From the NCBI GenBank assembly GCA_031841125.1, contig CM063106.1:31678001-31742000 (forward strand): DNA of 64,000 bases, given 5' to 3'. Made by a program: the position numbers and the translations under genes. Source of the DNA: Acanthococcus lagerstroemiae. Lineage: Eukaryota; Arthropoda; Insecta; Hemiptera; Eriococcidae. How positions within the stretch are numbered: the first letter of the stretch is position 1; the number at the start of each line of letters is the position of its first letter. Below the pieces are notes generated by a model. The model saw only the letters and a program-made list of their open reading frames with translations. It was not told the origin of the DNA and made no database searches. Of this stretch, positions 35,948 to 47,790 are shown piece by piece.

Positions 35948-38699
35948 TATTATTATTTTATGAAAATTCAATCGTTGTAATGGTGAAACAGTTCGTGGTT
36001 TGAGTGCCGGGCGGTGAAGTTTTATTTTCTATCAAACATAGTAATTCTTTCCTCTCTAATTTCTCCCATTTTTTTTTTCTCAAAAAATTTCATACTTTCT
36101 TGAATCTCCTCTGTTCTACGATAAAAAGTGCATGTCCCAATCGATTCCTTTCAAAATTGAAGTAGGAAATTTATTTTATTTTCCAATTTCGTACTAGAAC
36201 TCAGGGGTTAGTTAGGCAATTTATGCATTATGTCTGTTGGAATAGTAGTCGTTATCATAATCAATGAAAATAAACATTTTTCTATGGATGGAACATTCTC
36301 GCCACTGAAAGGGTTAATAAAAAAATGTCTATTTCTTAGAAGATTAGAAGACGTTTTCTCCCTCAAAACTGTAAATACGGTAGAAGAGTTTCAAGCCAAA
36401 TTTAGGGGTTTATTCACCGGGCCCGGGCTCCCCACCAAATGAAGAAAAAACCACAAATTGTTACCGATTGCCAATCGGTTACCCATATGTATAAGAAATA
36501 CCTACTATAAAAACACATACCTCCTCCCTCGGAAAATTACAAATCATCAATATTATCATTAAGTGCAATTGCAAACCCATAAAAATCATTAAAAATCAGA
36601 TTTTAATCCCCCCCCCCCCATCCTTTATTTTAAATATGTTGACACATAATGTTTTAGCCTTAACAGTTGAAAAAACATCCCCCACCCCATGAAAAATTAA
36701 AAATCTGAAAAAATTACTATTAGGTATCATTACATACTAACCAATAAAATTTAGACTTTTTTTTTTTTTTATCGGTATAGGGTGTTTACCAAATACGAAT
36801 TTTCCAATTTAATATGACGTTTGTTTGTATGAACATTTTTCGGAAAATTTTCACGCCCGAACTGAATTTCCAGAAAAAAAGAATTCTTTCAAAAATATTA
36901 AATAATAACGAACGAATTATTGCAAAAAATGTTGCAATGAAGACAAATTTTCAATTAAATTTGAATTTGGCCATATTTTGATAAGAAATATTGCGATTGT
37001 TAAGGAAGAATTACCAAATCTGTAAGTAATTAGAGGAAACTATGATTTTTCTACGATTTGTATGACTTATATAACCACTGCCTCAATTGTGGGATTTTTC
37101 CATGATTTGTACTATGGTCGGTAAACAAGCCTGCATTTTAGCACTGACATTTGAATTTTTCTTCTTCAAGCGGAGGGAGCTTCACCAGACTTCGGTCCCC
37201 AGGCCTAAAAATCCCAAATCCTTAATCCAGCTGTGAAGGTAGTACCTTTCGACAGTACAGAGAAAAAACTGGAAAAATTCCTGTCTCCGTCTCTCGTAGG
37301 ACATCAGGTACAGACATTAATACCTATTCGCGAGGAAAAGGCAAATGTTTGAAACAAGTTGACATTATGAGGCTGTGATGAAGATTTCGTGCTATACATG
37401 TAGTTCAACTAACTGTATATGAGGTATTATAAATCTTGAAAAGATATCTTCAGAAACTTTTTTTTTTTTTTTTAAATTAACCTGATAACTGAACCAAGCA
37501 AATTTTTTTTTTCTGTGGAGGGAATGAACCCGCTCTGGAAAATTGGCAACGAAGCGTTAGGATGTGGAGGTCATCGTGCCTTCTCTCTTCAGGTATCAAT
37601 ATCGGCTGTGCGCTGTTCGTGCGTACCGAAAGAAGAAAAAAAAATACATTATCGAATACGAGTTGAAATAACTGTGCGAGCTACAAGTAAAGATCCGAAG
37701 CCTTACGTTAGCCAGGTACTTCACCTACTCTGCACTGAGCACTATCCTAGTTCAGTGTGACAAAACATAACATCAGGTAACGTCACCGCATTTTTTTTCC
37801 CCTTTTTTTTTTCTTTAGCTAAAATAAACTTGTTGCTAAACTTGGAGTATCCGACACTCTTGATACCTCAATTGAAACTAAGTACACAATTTTACATAGC
37901 TGTCGAACGAATGAATTTCGTTACTCGGTCGATAATCAAATGGAATTTCAATGTTGGTTGCCAACATAAAAACACTGAAAATAGTTAACTACCACCTGAA
38001 GCACCGTTTCCTGTTGCGTTAACGTACTACGTAATACGTACATCGCTAATTAAACTTGAACGTGTTTCCTCTCGATTAACAATAGGGGGGGGGGAGTGAC
38101 GATTGTTATCACTGCCCCACATAGGTGATTTTAAAAAGCAGTCATGGAAAACTTTTCCAGTTCTGCTTCTAGCACTGTACAAGATTTCAGAGGATGCGAA
38201 TGGTGAGAATGCGAGAAATATGGAGAGCTCGAAGCAACAAGTGGTTAAGTCAATTTCTTCGAAATAACAGACTATGCATATCCGAGATCATGCAGGATGT
38301 TGGTTAACGTAGTCTGTCACTGCAGGAAAATCGAGACCGTGCGTTTTGTCCGCCAAACATAAAAAGTTCAGCGTTTTCGTCAGACTTGTTGAGGATACCC
38401 GAGTGTACAGCTGTCAATTTTGGCAAGAAGCAGGCGGATTCAGGAAGCAATTGATCGGAAATGCCGACACGTTAAGAGACTTTTTCACACAAATAGCAAA
38501 ATTAGTTCAATTACCCTTAGTTCTATTTTTCACTGAAATGTTCACAAAAATCTTCCTTTCTAATTCGTTATCAATCTATGGGTGATATAACCCCCCCCAC
38601 CCCCGCGCATCACATCTCCAGAAAGTCAATTTGAAAGTTGATGACCAAAATGAAATTTTTTCTAAATTTATTATCATTCTATAAATTTTCAAAGAATTT
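35948..38699. other. Gene-free stretch
   Basis: Holds C12 (36608-36619) and G10 (38085-38094) runs and T-rich tracts near 36760, 37460, 37500 and 37790. Open frames at 36230, 37515 and 38346 have no recognisable domain. Confidence 0.4.
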
Positions 38700-38949
38700 C
38701 ATTCTACACCACCTCTCAGGTAATACCTTGCCGTGGTGTAGAGGCTAAAGCGAAAATAAATAAATAAATAAAAAGACTCTCTATGAGGTTATAGGTATAT
38801 TGTTAAGATCGCGACGAAAAGCACCAAGGAGAAGAAAAACTCCGACAGATAAACCCTAAAACTACAACAGTATCTCTTCCCAAGAAATGTAGCGTTTCCA
38901 AATATACTAATTACTGATGATGGCGTTCCAACAGGGATATAAAATTATT

Positions 38950-40900
38950 CCAGACAGAAAAAGCTGCCCATTCGGATGTCCGGGAGGGAGCAAGCTACTT
39001 GGGGGAACAGCATCATTGGAAAGTTTGGAAACTTGTATGGAGTTGGAAGATTGGAGAATCTTAAGAGAGAAATGACGAGGCTTGACCTAGGAATAGTTGG
39101 AATAAGCGAAGTAAGGTGGAAAGACGGGAATAATTTTTGGTCAGGAGACTTTAGAATAATAAATACTAGGGGCTTTGCCCCCTGCGGCCCAACCCCGGCC
39201 GTCGCTCGCTTCACTCGTGCCGGCCCCGGCCTAGCTCGGCGCTTCGCGCCTCGTGGGTTCACAAGTTTCTCCCTCTTCCTGTCAGAGTTCCTGTCTTTTT
39301 TTCCTCATCGAGACTTTTCGTGACACACCAGTCGTACAAATAACTGATGGGTTTCTATACCTTCAAGTATAAGTCACACCTTTCAATTTGATCTATTGGA
39401 GGAAGCACCCAGGACCTCCCCCTTCACTACGACCACGGTGGAGAAGGTCCTTCACCACAACTGCCTTCCCATAACAGAACCCCCTCCACCATCCACCGCC
39501 GATATCGCCTCCGGGAGGAAAAAACGTCACTGCGGGTTGCCTACCCTGCCCCTTAATTGCTCATTTCTCCAGGGGTAGCATTTTCCGGCAAAAATCTGGC
39601 GGTCTCACTATGTACTTCGTGGCCGTCCTCCCTTTCCAGGAGCTCTCAACTCCACCGAGGAGCCCTCCCGGGGGAGGGTATCACTGGTGAAACGTGAGAT
39701 TAAGGTACAGAGGAGGTCACCAGGAATTTATCTCCACGAAGAGGAAGGAGGAGGTGGCTTTTACTGTTTAGTTTATAGAACCCTCCCCCACAACAATCGA
39801 AGGAATGACGTTGGAGGTGGCAGGGGTGGTGTGCACTGCTCCGCTGTTTGTTGTGGAAGAAGAGTGAAGGACTGTACACTTTCCTCTGCGACTGAGTGTC
39901 TAGTGCTCAGTTACAATTTCACGAAACTTGTCTTTCAGCATTGGTAAAGGCCGCGATGAAAAAGTTAGAATTATTGTCACATGATCAGAACTTAGATCAG
40001 CCAACGTGGATACTCTACACTGTGAGGGAGTAACACCACGAGAGACAAAAGACAAGTAAAAATGGAGTTTGGAGAAAAAAGGAAGAAAGAAAGTAATATG
40101 AACACTAAGGAGGGAGAGCCTATATACACAAAAGTGAAAAGGTGGATAGACTATGTAGAAGGATTATATATGTAGTAATAATGGGGATGAATCGATAAGA
40201 ATGGAAAGGGAGGAGGATGTGGAAGAAGATGAGAGAGGAGTCTCAATTTTAAGAGATGAATGTGACAAAGCATCGAGATATTCAAAGAAAGGGGAAGCTC
40301 CAGGAGTGGATGAGATACCAACTACATTATTACAGAACTTAAGAAAATATGTACTTGATAAATTATACAAATTAGTATTAATGTATTAATTTATGATAAA
40401 GGGGAAATGCTAGAGGATTTTCTAAAGAGTGCTACTGTAACTATACCAAAAAGCAGGAGCAGATACATATACGTGTAAAAATTATAGAACAATTAGTCTT
40501 CTTTCGCATGAGTCCAAAATATTAACTAGGATAATTCATTAGAGAATTGAGAATAGAAGAGATGCAGAACTAGAAGATCAGTTTGGACTTAGAAAAAGCA
40601 GAGGTACTAGAGAAGCAGTGTTACCGTTGAGATTAATCATAAATGGGAGACTCAAAAAAGGGCAGAATACATGTATGACATTCGTTGATATTGAAGAAGG
40701 TTTTGACAATGTTAAATGGGATAAAATGTTTGATATTTTTAAAATGATAGGAATAAAATTTAGAGGAAGGCAAGTTATTTCAAACTTCTATAACGGACAG
40801 AAAGCTACCTTAAGAATAGGAGAGACGGGGAGGCTGATAAGAAAAAGGTGCAAGGCAGGGGTGCTCCACATCTCCAGTATTATTTAATTCAGAGTTTCTA
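38950..40900 (+). mobile_element. Degenerate non-LTR retrotransposon (endonuclease + RT), interrupted
   Basis: The endonuclease start LENLKREMTRLDLGIVGISE followed by VRWKDG lies at 39049-39126. After a GC-rich interruption at ~39162-39950, the RT region reads GEAPGVDEIPTTLLQNL (40291), NYRTISLLSHESKIL (40477), then QFGLRKSRGTREAVLPLRL and CMTFVDIEEGFDNVKWDKM (40672-40728). This order identifies an endonuclease/RT polyprotein of the kind often mis-annotated as craniofacial development protein 2-like. Stops, frameshifts and loss of the YADD box show it is inactive. Confidence 0.82.
39162..39950. other. GC-rich insertion with hairpin cluster
   Basis: About 100 bp (39166-39262) is strongly GC-rich and made of adjacent small palindromes: GGGGCTTTGCCCC, CCGGCCGTCG...GTGCCGGCC and GGCGCTTCGCGCC. 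It is followed by ~690 bp of roughly balanced composition. It sits inside a LINE endonuclease reading frame. The terminal hairpins recall Helitron or other rolling-circle ends, but no TC/CTRR boundaries could be fixed. Confidence 0.45.
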
Positions 40901-41318
40901 TATCTTTTTACCTGGCGGACCAAAAGTCAGGTGAAAATCCACGGCGGTTCCTCAGTCCCACTATATTCAGATACTTGCTGTTGGTTTTACTCCGATTGCT
41001 CAACACACAAGGCTGGCCATATTTCTAATTGAACAGCGGGGAATATATTGCAGAGAAAAGCAACATTCGTTGGACATCATTTTAATTTTCATCACTTGAT
41101 GAATTGGCTTTTACTTTTTATTCATTATTTTACCAGTTTTGATTAAAGGTGACCACAGACCCCATAGAAAGAGCCGGACCACACGTAAGAAAACCCTGAT
41201 TGAATTCGTACATTGAGTGGGCTATAAAAGAAAAAAAAATTGAAGAAACATTTATCATTTCTATTACACTGATTTGTATGAACGTTAATATCTACTTCCT
41301 CGTTGTTTTTCTTATTTT
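40901..41318. other. Gene-free stretch between LINE remnants
   Basis: Nothing recognisable. Confidence 0.4.
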
Positions 41319-41710
41319 TTAGTGCAAATTGTACTGATTTAGTTTTCTTTTTTGGTTCAGTATCAGTTCATTATCATTCAGCCAAGTTATTACTTTTATA
41401 ATATCTTTTTCGGCTTTTCCCCTGGTTTCTTCCCAGCTATCTCCTTTTTCTATTATGACGGTGTCATCTGCATATGAAATTATTTCTCCCTCTATGTTAA
41501 TTTCAGTCAAGTCATTAATGTAAATTAGGAAGAGTAAGGGTGACAAGGCAGAACCTTGTGGCGTGCCTCCTTTTAGTGTGAGGATCTCGCTTTCTGTTGT
41601 TCCTGTTCTTACTTTTTGTTTCCTATTTTCCAAGTATGAGGTGACAATACTTTGCCCTCACAGCCTGCTCTTTCAATTTTTCCAATTAGTTTTTGATGAT
41701 TCACTCGCAC
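41319..41710 (-). mobile_element. Jockey-like LINE reverse transcriptase fragment
   Basis: The minus strand reads KLIGKIERAGCEG, then after a frameshift SYLENRKQKV, GGTPQGSALSPLLFLIYIND and ISYADDTVIIEKGDSWEE, covering RT palm motifs including the catalytic YADD. It is a separate element from the plus-strand LINE next to it. Confidence 0.88.
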
Positions 41711-43280
41711 TTTTCAGGAAGCGAAAAAACTTGTTTTATTCGAAAATTTGAAAATCGTGGAATACGTCCTTCAGGGTGGTGGTAGAGAGTCACAAGAGAA
41801 AACTTTTAAGCCAGGTCCTGTCTAATAAAATTTTGATGGGCCGATGCTGGGCGGGCTCAAAGTTTTTGGACTTGACCTTTTTTGGTTCTGAACGATTTTT
41901 TTTGCAATTTTACGGCTCGAAATTGCCCCCTTTTTGTGACCAGACATAATGGGGTCACTTTAGTCTTAGTCCTATTCCAATCGAGCAAAATCCCTGCTTG
42001 TAAGAAGAAAGGTTCTGAAGCTGTATTGGGAAATTGCGATTTCGTTTTTGAAAATAGCACTTTTCAGGTATAAAAATGCAAAAAAGAGGAGGACGAGTCG
42101 GAATTTTTTATTGATTTCTATGTTTTTTACACCAAAATACACCATTTTCGAAACAATTTCTGGAAAAAATCAATTTTTTGAAAATATTTTATTACAAAAA
42201 ACTGAAAGAAAGCGATAATGCCAAAAAGCACTTTCCCAGCTGTTTCACGAAATTTCGATCTCACCAGTAGATCCGCGATACTTCAGTACCCCATAATCCG
42301 TGAAAAAAGAAAAAACGACAAAAGTGGACTTAACCCCTTTTGGTTCTAACCGATTCAAGTATATCACTGTATTTATGGATTTTTCAATTTTTTGATTGCT
42401 CTGTCCGAAAAAGTATGCTATGCTCAGTTGCCAATGATGCTTGCTGTTTACTTGTTTTGGTCGTTTTACTTGCCAGCAGACACCCTGAATATTAACTAAT
42501 AACTTCCACAATCTAAACATAGTGCGCCACTTCAAAACAATGAACTTGAACCACTTTTCACACTCAGCCCTACAAATGTTCCTCCAGTTATGAGGCAAGA
42601 ATAACGAGGCATACAAACAGAAGAAAGTGAATGAACGCTCGTTGTAAACACACATTACTATTTTTTCAATAGTAAATAAAAAAGTACCACCCGTTTCGTG
42701 TTTGCTCGTGATTTTTTTCCTACATAGTCAACTTTTTTTTTTCTGGTTATCCATTGCGCAGATTCGTTCCAATTTTTCAGCGTACTTCTACACAGTAATC
42801 TTTACTTTTGCCTTATCGGTTCACATTATTTGTTCTTACAAATTTACACTCGTGCAAATCTACCATCTGTCGGTAAGCCAGAGGTAAATTCTTGGGTTTC
42901 ACGAGATCAGAATTAACTTGAAGACAGAGATACAGAATTTTTTAAGTGCCTTAATTGTATGCCTGTTGTTAATAAGTTCAGGGTAACATATTGCGCTGCA
43001 GGTCTTTATAAATAACGTAAACCAAGAGTATTAAGTAATCTAGACGTCGTACGTATCCTTGTGTTGATACGAGCAATTACAATACTCATAGAAAATTGAA
43101 CATAGGTAAGATGTATGGCATGAAGAATGCATCTTCACGTGTTCGCTAAATTACTGATTGAAGAGTTTATTCAAGGAAGTTCTCCTCAACGAAACCCCCT
43201 CAAGGAGTACGTTATACTTCAGACTTTGTGAAGACCCCTCCGGGGTTTATTAAGACTCGTTTAAACCACAAAGCCTCATA
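41711..43280. other. Gene-free stretch
   Basis: A 136-codon minus frame at 42245-42655 has no recognisable domain. An AGACTT-like patch lies at 43200-43262. Confidence 0.35.
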
Positions 43281-43456
43281 TAGCCTCATTCACACTAGCG
43301 TTTAATTCGCTGCGAATGAGCATGCAGCGAGTAGCGAATAAAGTTGAAACTGTTCAACTTTATTTGCTCCACGCTGCGCTAAAAGCTTTTTTTGCCGTTC
43401 ACACACTCGCTGCACGCTCATTCGCAGCGAATTAAACGCTAGTGTGAATAAGGCTA
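43281..43456. mobile_element. Palindromic MITE with TA target duplication
   Basis: Terminal inverted repeats GCCTCATTCACACTAGCGTT and AACGCTAGTGTGAATAAGGC continue inward through TTAATTCGCTGCGAATGAGC almost to the apex (AAGTTGAAACTGTTCAACTT). The two arms differ by a ~40-nt insertion in the right arm. Flanked by TA/TA. Superfamily uncertain (Tc1/mariner- or Harbinger-like). Confidence 0.85.
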
Positions 43457-44078
43457 ATAGCTAAAAGGAGAAAAAACTGCGATCAAAATATTCTCATACA
43501 GAGGGATAAAGTATCTCAACATCGTGAAACGCCGCAGCTCAGTTACTCCTAACATTCAGCCCCCTACGTAAGAACTCAGAGTAAAGAAATACGAGAGGGG
43601 CAACTTCATCAATGTTCACACGAGTTTAATGGCGAATGCAAAAAGGAATCTTGGGAATAGCAATTCAAAATGGGCAAAAATTAAAGCTCTCTCTCCCTCA
43701 CTGTTTGGATTTTTCAAGATCGGAAATACAAGAGGTTCCAGCGAGGGGGGGGGGGTATAGGACTAGTCGAGAGAAACAAAATACGGCGTGTAAATATGCA
43801 ATCAATCCTCAAAACTGAAGAAGCTACGTGTAGTAGTGCTTTAAAAATGAAACAAAACTAAATCATTTATAATCCCTCTCAATATTAAAAAAGCAATATG
43901 ACTTTGAAAATTCCGATTATAAAATTTGGGTAAAATTTTCAACTTGATACATTTGAATAGCCCCACACCCACACCATATTTAAAACAGGGAAGGAATGAC
44001 TCTCGCACTTTCTATTCAATTTTCAAAATAAATATCATCCATAGTCATTTATGTTAAGAAAAGACATTTTGTTCAGTC

Positions 44079-44199
44079 AGGGCGTCTACTGAAACTGAAA
44101 ACAGAAAAAGGTTGCTGTATGGTTGCCCTACGCCAAAAAATTGACCGTGAGCGTTTTTCCAGCCATGCGAGCGAAAATGAACGCCTCTGACGCCCTCTA
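44079..44199. mobile_element. Possible short CAGGGCGTC element
   Basis: CAGGGCGTCTACTG on the left and GACGCCCTC on the right form short inverted ends over 121 bp, resembling the CAGGGTGTC family. No target duplication is evident. Confidence 0.35.
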
Positions 44200-45932
44200 A
44201 GCGATAATATGTCCAAGTACTCAGCATTTGCTTTTTTAACACTGTAATGTATCATTCTTCTTCTATCACATGACATATCAACAAATGACCGGACCTGCTT
44301 CTTTCTTGTATTTTTTCTTCTCCAGTATTCCATACTCTTAAGTTCAGTCATTCAAAAGGTATTAAATGTATGAGCAGGACACTTTCCTAAGATTAATTTT
44401 CAACAAGTTATCAGATAGAAGTATTTTGGACTGAGGTACAAAGCAAACATAATTAAAAACGTACATAAAGTGTAATAAAGAATTTCTGGACAGAATAAGA
44501 AAATCTGAGATCGCTTTCTTCTAGATATTAAGGTACAAAACGTCTTAAAAACTGACCATATTCAAAGAAAAAGAAGGAAGTAAAAATTGATTTTGTAAAT
44601 AACTTGTCTTTGATTTCATCCTTGATCTGATATCTGGTATTGAAACACAAGTTTTAAAAATGGACAAAAGAAGGATCATAAATTGGTACATTACAGTAAT
44701 AATATGTTTTTAATAAAATTTGAAATGAGTATTCTGTTTATTTGACTTTTACTCTGATCACCGGCCGATCTCTTGCAGAGTCAATATAACCACCGTTTTC
44801 GACAACCAAAAATTAAATTAAAAAATAGCTCAGTTACCAAAAACAAAAATAAAAAATAAACAAACTGGAAATTCAAGATCAAAATAGGTATTTGCTAAAA
44901 TTAAACGAAATTATAAATGAAGGGGAGGTCGAAGATGCTTTGTTGGAAAAGGACATTAACCAATTAAGATTACTGGTTGAAATCAGAGTTAAGAGAAGCA
45001 ACAGAGAAAGTCAAATTATCTGGCTCGGACGTGATAGAAAGGTTAGAGGATCCTAGCCCCTACGAGGAAATAAAAAACTAATCAAGAAGAGAAATAAACT
45101 AAGATTTAAGAAAAGAAAACCCGACCAAGAAAAAATCGAGCTGAATGCAAACTGGTCAAAAAACAACTACCGGAATTTAATAAAGAAAAAGAAATGACCA
45201 AAATCAATGACATATTGAGCTCAACAAATAGCATAAAAAATATAAGACGTTTCTCACTTTATAACTCGGCAAAATTCCAGTGAAAATTTAAGAATTAAAT
45301 TTCGTTCTCAACACACTCTTTGCATCCTGTTTTGAAAGGTAGCACTGAACAGTACGTCGGAAGGGCAACATAAACTAGGTTCGCTATTATCAACCTTGAA
45401 TATGAAAGCGACTACCTAAGCAAAAATTCATGTGATTGATGACGTCACTCCAATTTCATAACTCGAATTTTCAAACTTGTATATGACCCCCTCAATACAG
45501 AAAATAGGTAATACGTACTTACGTACATTTGTAACATTTCCAACATGATACCCACTGCTTCACCTTTAACAAATGTCTAAATTGAAATTCACCAAATTCG
45601 CTGTGAAGATGGGCTTACTTTTAAACTTTGAAGACTTGTAACCCCTTCCATTTTGAGAATACGCCATAGGTGCAACGCCATGGCGAAAGAATCCGGGCTT
45701 CGAGCAGTCTTTTCTGGGCCTTCTCTTATAGCAGAATATGTAGAGCATAAATCTTCGCGATCCAACGAGACTAAAATGTTTCTATTTTACCCAAGAAACG
45801 ACTATTTTTGCTTTATTTTAAATGGCTCTCGTTGAAAATTTGTATCCCGAGCTCTTTGTGGAGGCTAGACCAGAGCAAACATTCCCAGCTGCCTACTCTC
45901 ATCAAGCTTGCATACACATATATTTCGTTCTT

Positions 45933-45934
<2 letters not shown>
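44200..45934. other. Gene-free stretch
   Basis: An A-rich segment at 44870-45250 has long lysine/glutamate-rich frames, possibly a LINE linker remnant. Nothing firm was recognised. Confidence 0.35.

Positions 45935-45974
<40 letters not shown>
45935..45974 (+). repeat. (CT)20 microsatellite
   Basis: Twenty uninterrupted CT units. Confidence 0.97.
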
Positions 45975-45978
<4 letters not shown>

Positions 45979-46092
45979 CTCGGTGAACACGGGGATGTGG
46001 TAAGAAGTTCATAATCCTATTTAAGCCTGGCCAAGGGTTATTTAAAACGCTTTTGATACTTTTAGGCTTCCCACTCTTCATAGTTTTAGGAG

Positions 46093-46457
46093 CAGGGTGT
46101 CCACAGAAATTGAAAAGTGAAAATGAAGTATTTTTTCAGGACCCTTTGCAGGACTGTAGCTAGCATATTTTCCATCTTTTTCCGGAGTGTGCAAATTTTA
46201 CTTTGCTTCTAATTGTTTTATCCTCTTTACCCCTCCCTCAATTTTGCTCCCCCACTTCACCCTCTACGTGAATATACAACCTGCGCTACACTTTTTAATG
46301 TTCAATCATAAAAAACGAAAAAAATCTACTTTTGAGTATTTTAAACAAAAATTAAAGACTTTTCAATTTTTTTAAATTTCAGCATTTTTCAGGACTTTTA
46401 CGATCTACTTTCAAAATTCAGGACTTTAAGGCCTTTTCAGCACCTGTAGACACCTTG
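46093..46457. mobile_element. CAGGGTG-ended DNA element with AGGAG target duplication
   Basis: The ends CAGGGTGTCCACAG and CTGTAGACACCTTG match at 12 of 14 positions, with identical AGGAG at 46088-46092 and 46458-46462. The interior is rich in TTTCAGGACTTT words. It shares end sequence and duplication length with the element at 13128-13620. Confidence 0.75.
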
Positions 46458-46569
46458 AGGAGCAAAAATGAAACTTCTTTCCAATTAATGAACAAAAACA
46501 GTTTTTTTTTTCACTCGGTGAAAGATATTTTTATTTAAATGTAGTAGGAGGTTTTCGGGGGCTCGTCCA

Positions 46570-47790
46570 TCTTCAACTGTTATCAACTCTTCCATTTGAA
46601 GAGTCTCCCAAACTTGTGCGGAATTCGATTAACTTGCTCAGAACTTATTTACAACTCATCGTGACTGTTCCAGCCATGATTAATGCTCTTCAAAACATGA
46701 TCGAAATCAAGGCTTTTTAGAGCTCATCCATACTTACTCAGAACTTTCTGGAATCTATACAAGGCATTAAGACTCTCCCACACTTGCTCAAGACTTTTAA
46801 GGCTTTCGTCCAATGAAGACTAGCTGACTTTTCAGGACTCGTTCAAAACATTTTTTGACCCTTCCAGACTTCATTCAAACTCTTAAAGACTTGATCAAGA
46901 ATTTTAAAATTTCTTCTCAACTTGTTCAAAACATGTTCAGACCAGAAACGTACCGAAAGAGGTGCGTGAGGAGCCTCCTTCCATAAACATTTTTGCTAGC
47001 TGGCAAATGTAGCAGTATCACCAGCGTAGGAACAGGGGGCGGAAGGCCCAACACTGTCGAAAAGAGTATTTCGGAATGTATTTTAGAACATTAATTACAG
47101 CAATAAGATGACGGGATATGTGCAGGGACGAAAATAAGGGGTAGGAGGGGAGGAAGCTTGCCTCCAAGTCTCCGCTGGAGTTGGAAAACTTTATTAGATG
47201 GATCAAAAGTTGGAAAAATCCAACAAGTCAAAAGTGTTCTTTTGGTCAATTTAACAATTTTTGCCCCTCCAGAAAAAACTCTTCGCTACGATCCTGGATA
47301 TGCGCTGATCTTCCCACGCTGGTAAGCAAAATTATCCTCAGTTGACTCAACTGAAACCAAAACCGCCAAAATCCGAAAAATTGTAACCTCTGTAAGTTGG
47401 AGAAAACGACATTTCCAGCAGGAACATTAGGACCCTCCCCCTCCCCCATACAAGCAAGAAAATCACTTCGGTACTCCCCTACTCCAAACTCTTTAGGGTT
47501 CTTTTCCAGCGTATTCAATACTCCTTTAACCTTTCACGACTTTTTGATCAGGACATGGAAAGATTTTCTAAGACTTGTTTGGAACTCTTGAAGACTTGTT
47601 TGAGGCTCTGCAAGACTCTTCCATGCTTGTATAAAAATCGGTAATACTTTTTTTTTCAGAACACGTATAATGTTTTGAGGACTCTCATACTTATTTAAAG
47701 ATTCCTTGAGATGTGTCAAGACTGCTGCAAGCTTATTTCAAACTGTGCAAGACTGAGATTCCTAAAGATTTTCTAAGACTCATGTACGCT
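46570..47790. repeat. AGACTT/AAGACTC-rich degenerate tracts
   Basis: Dense at 46570-46960 and 47540-47790: TTCAAGACT, AAGACTTGTTT, GACTCTTCC recurring. The middle part (46961-47539) is unremarkable. Confidence 0.5.

Noticed and set aside
38700..38780. Box A-like GGTGTAGAGG followed by (AAAT)n
   Set aside because: No box B at tRNA spacing, so a SINE call is not justified.
42245..42655. 136-codon minus-strand frame
   Set aside because: No recognisable domain or conserved motif, and no splice or promoter signals in a convincing arrangement.
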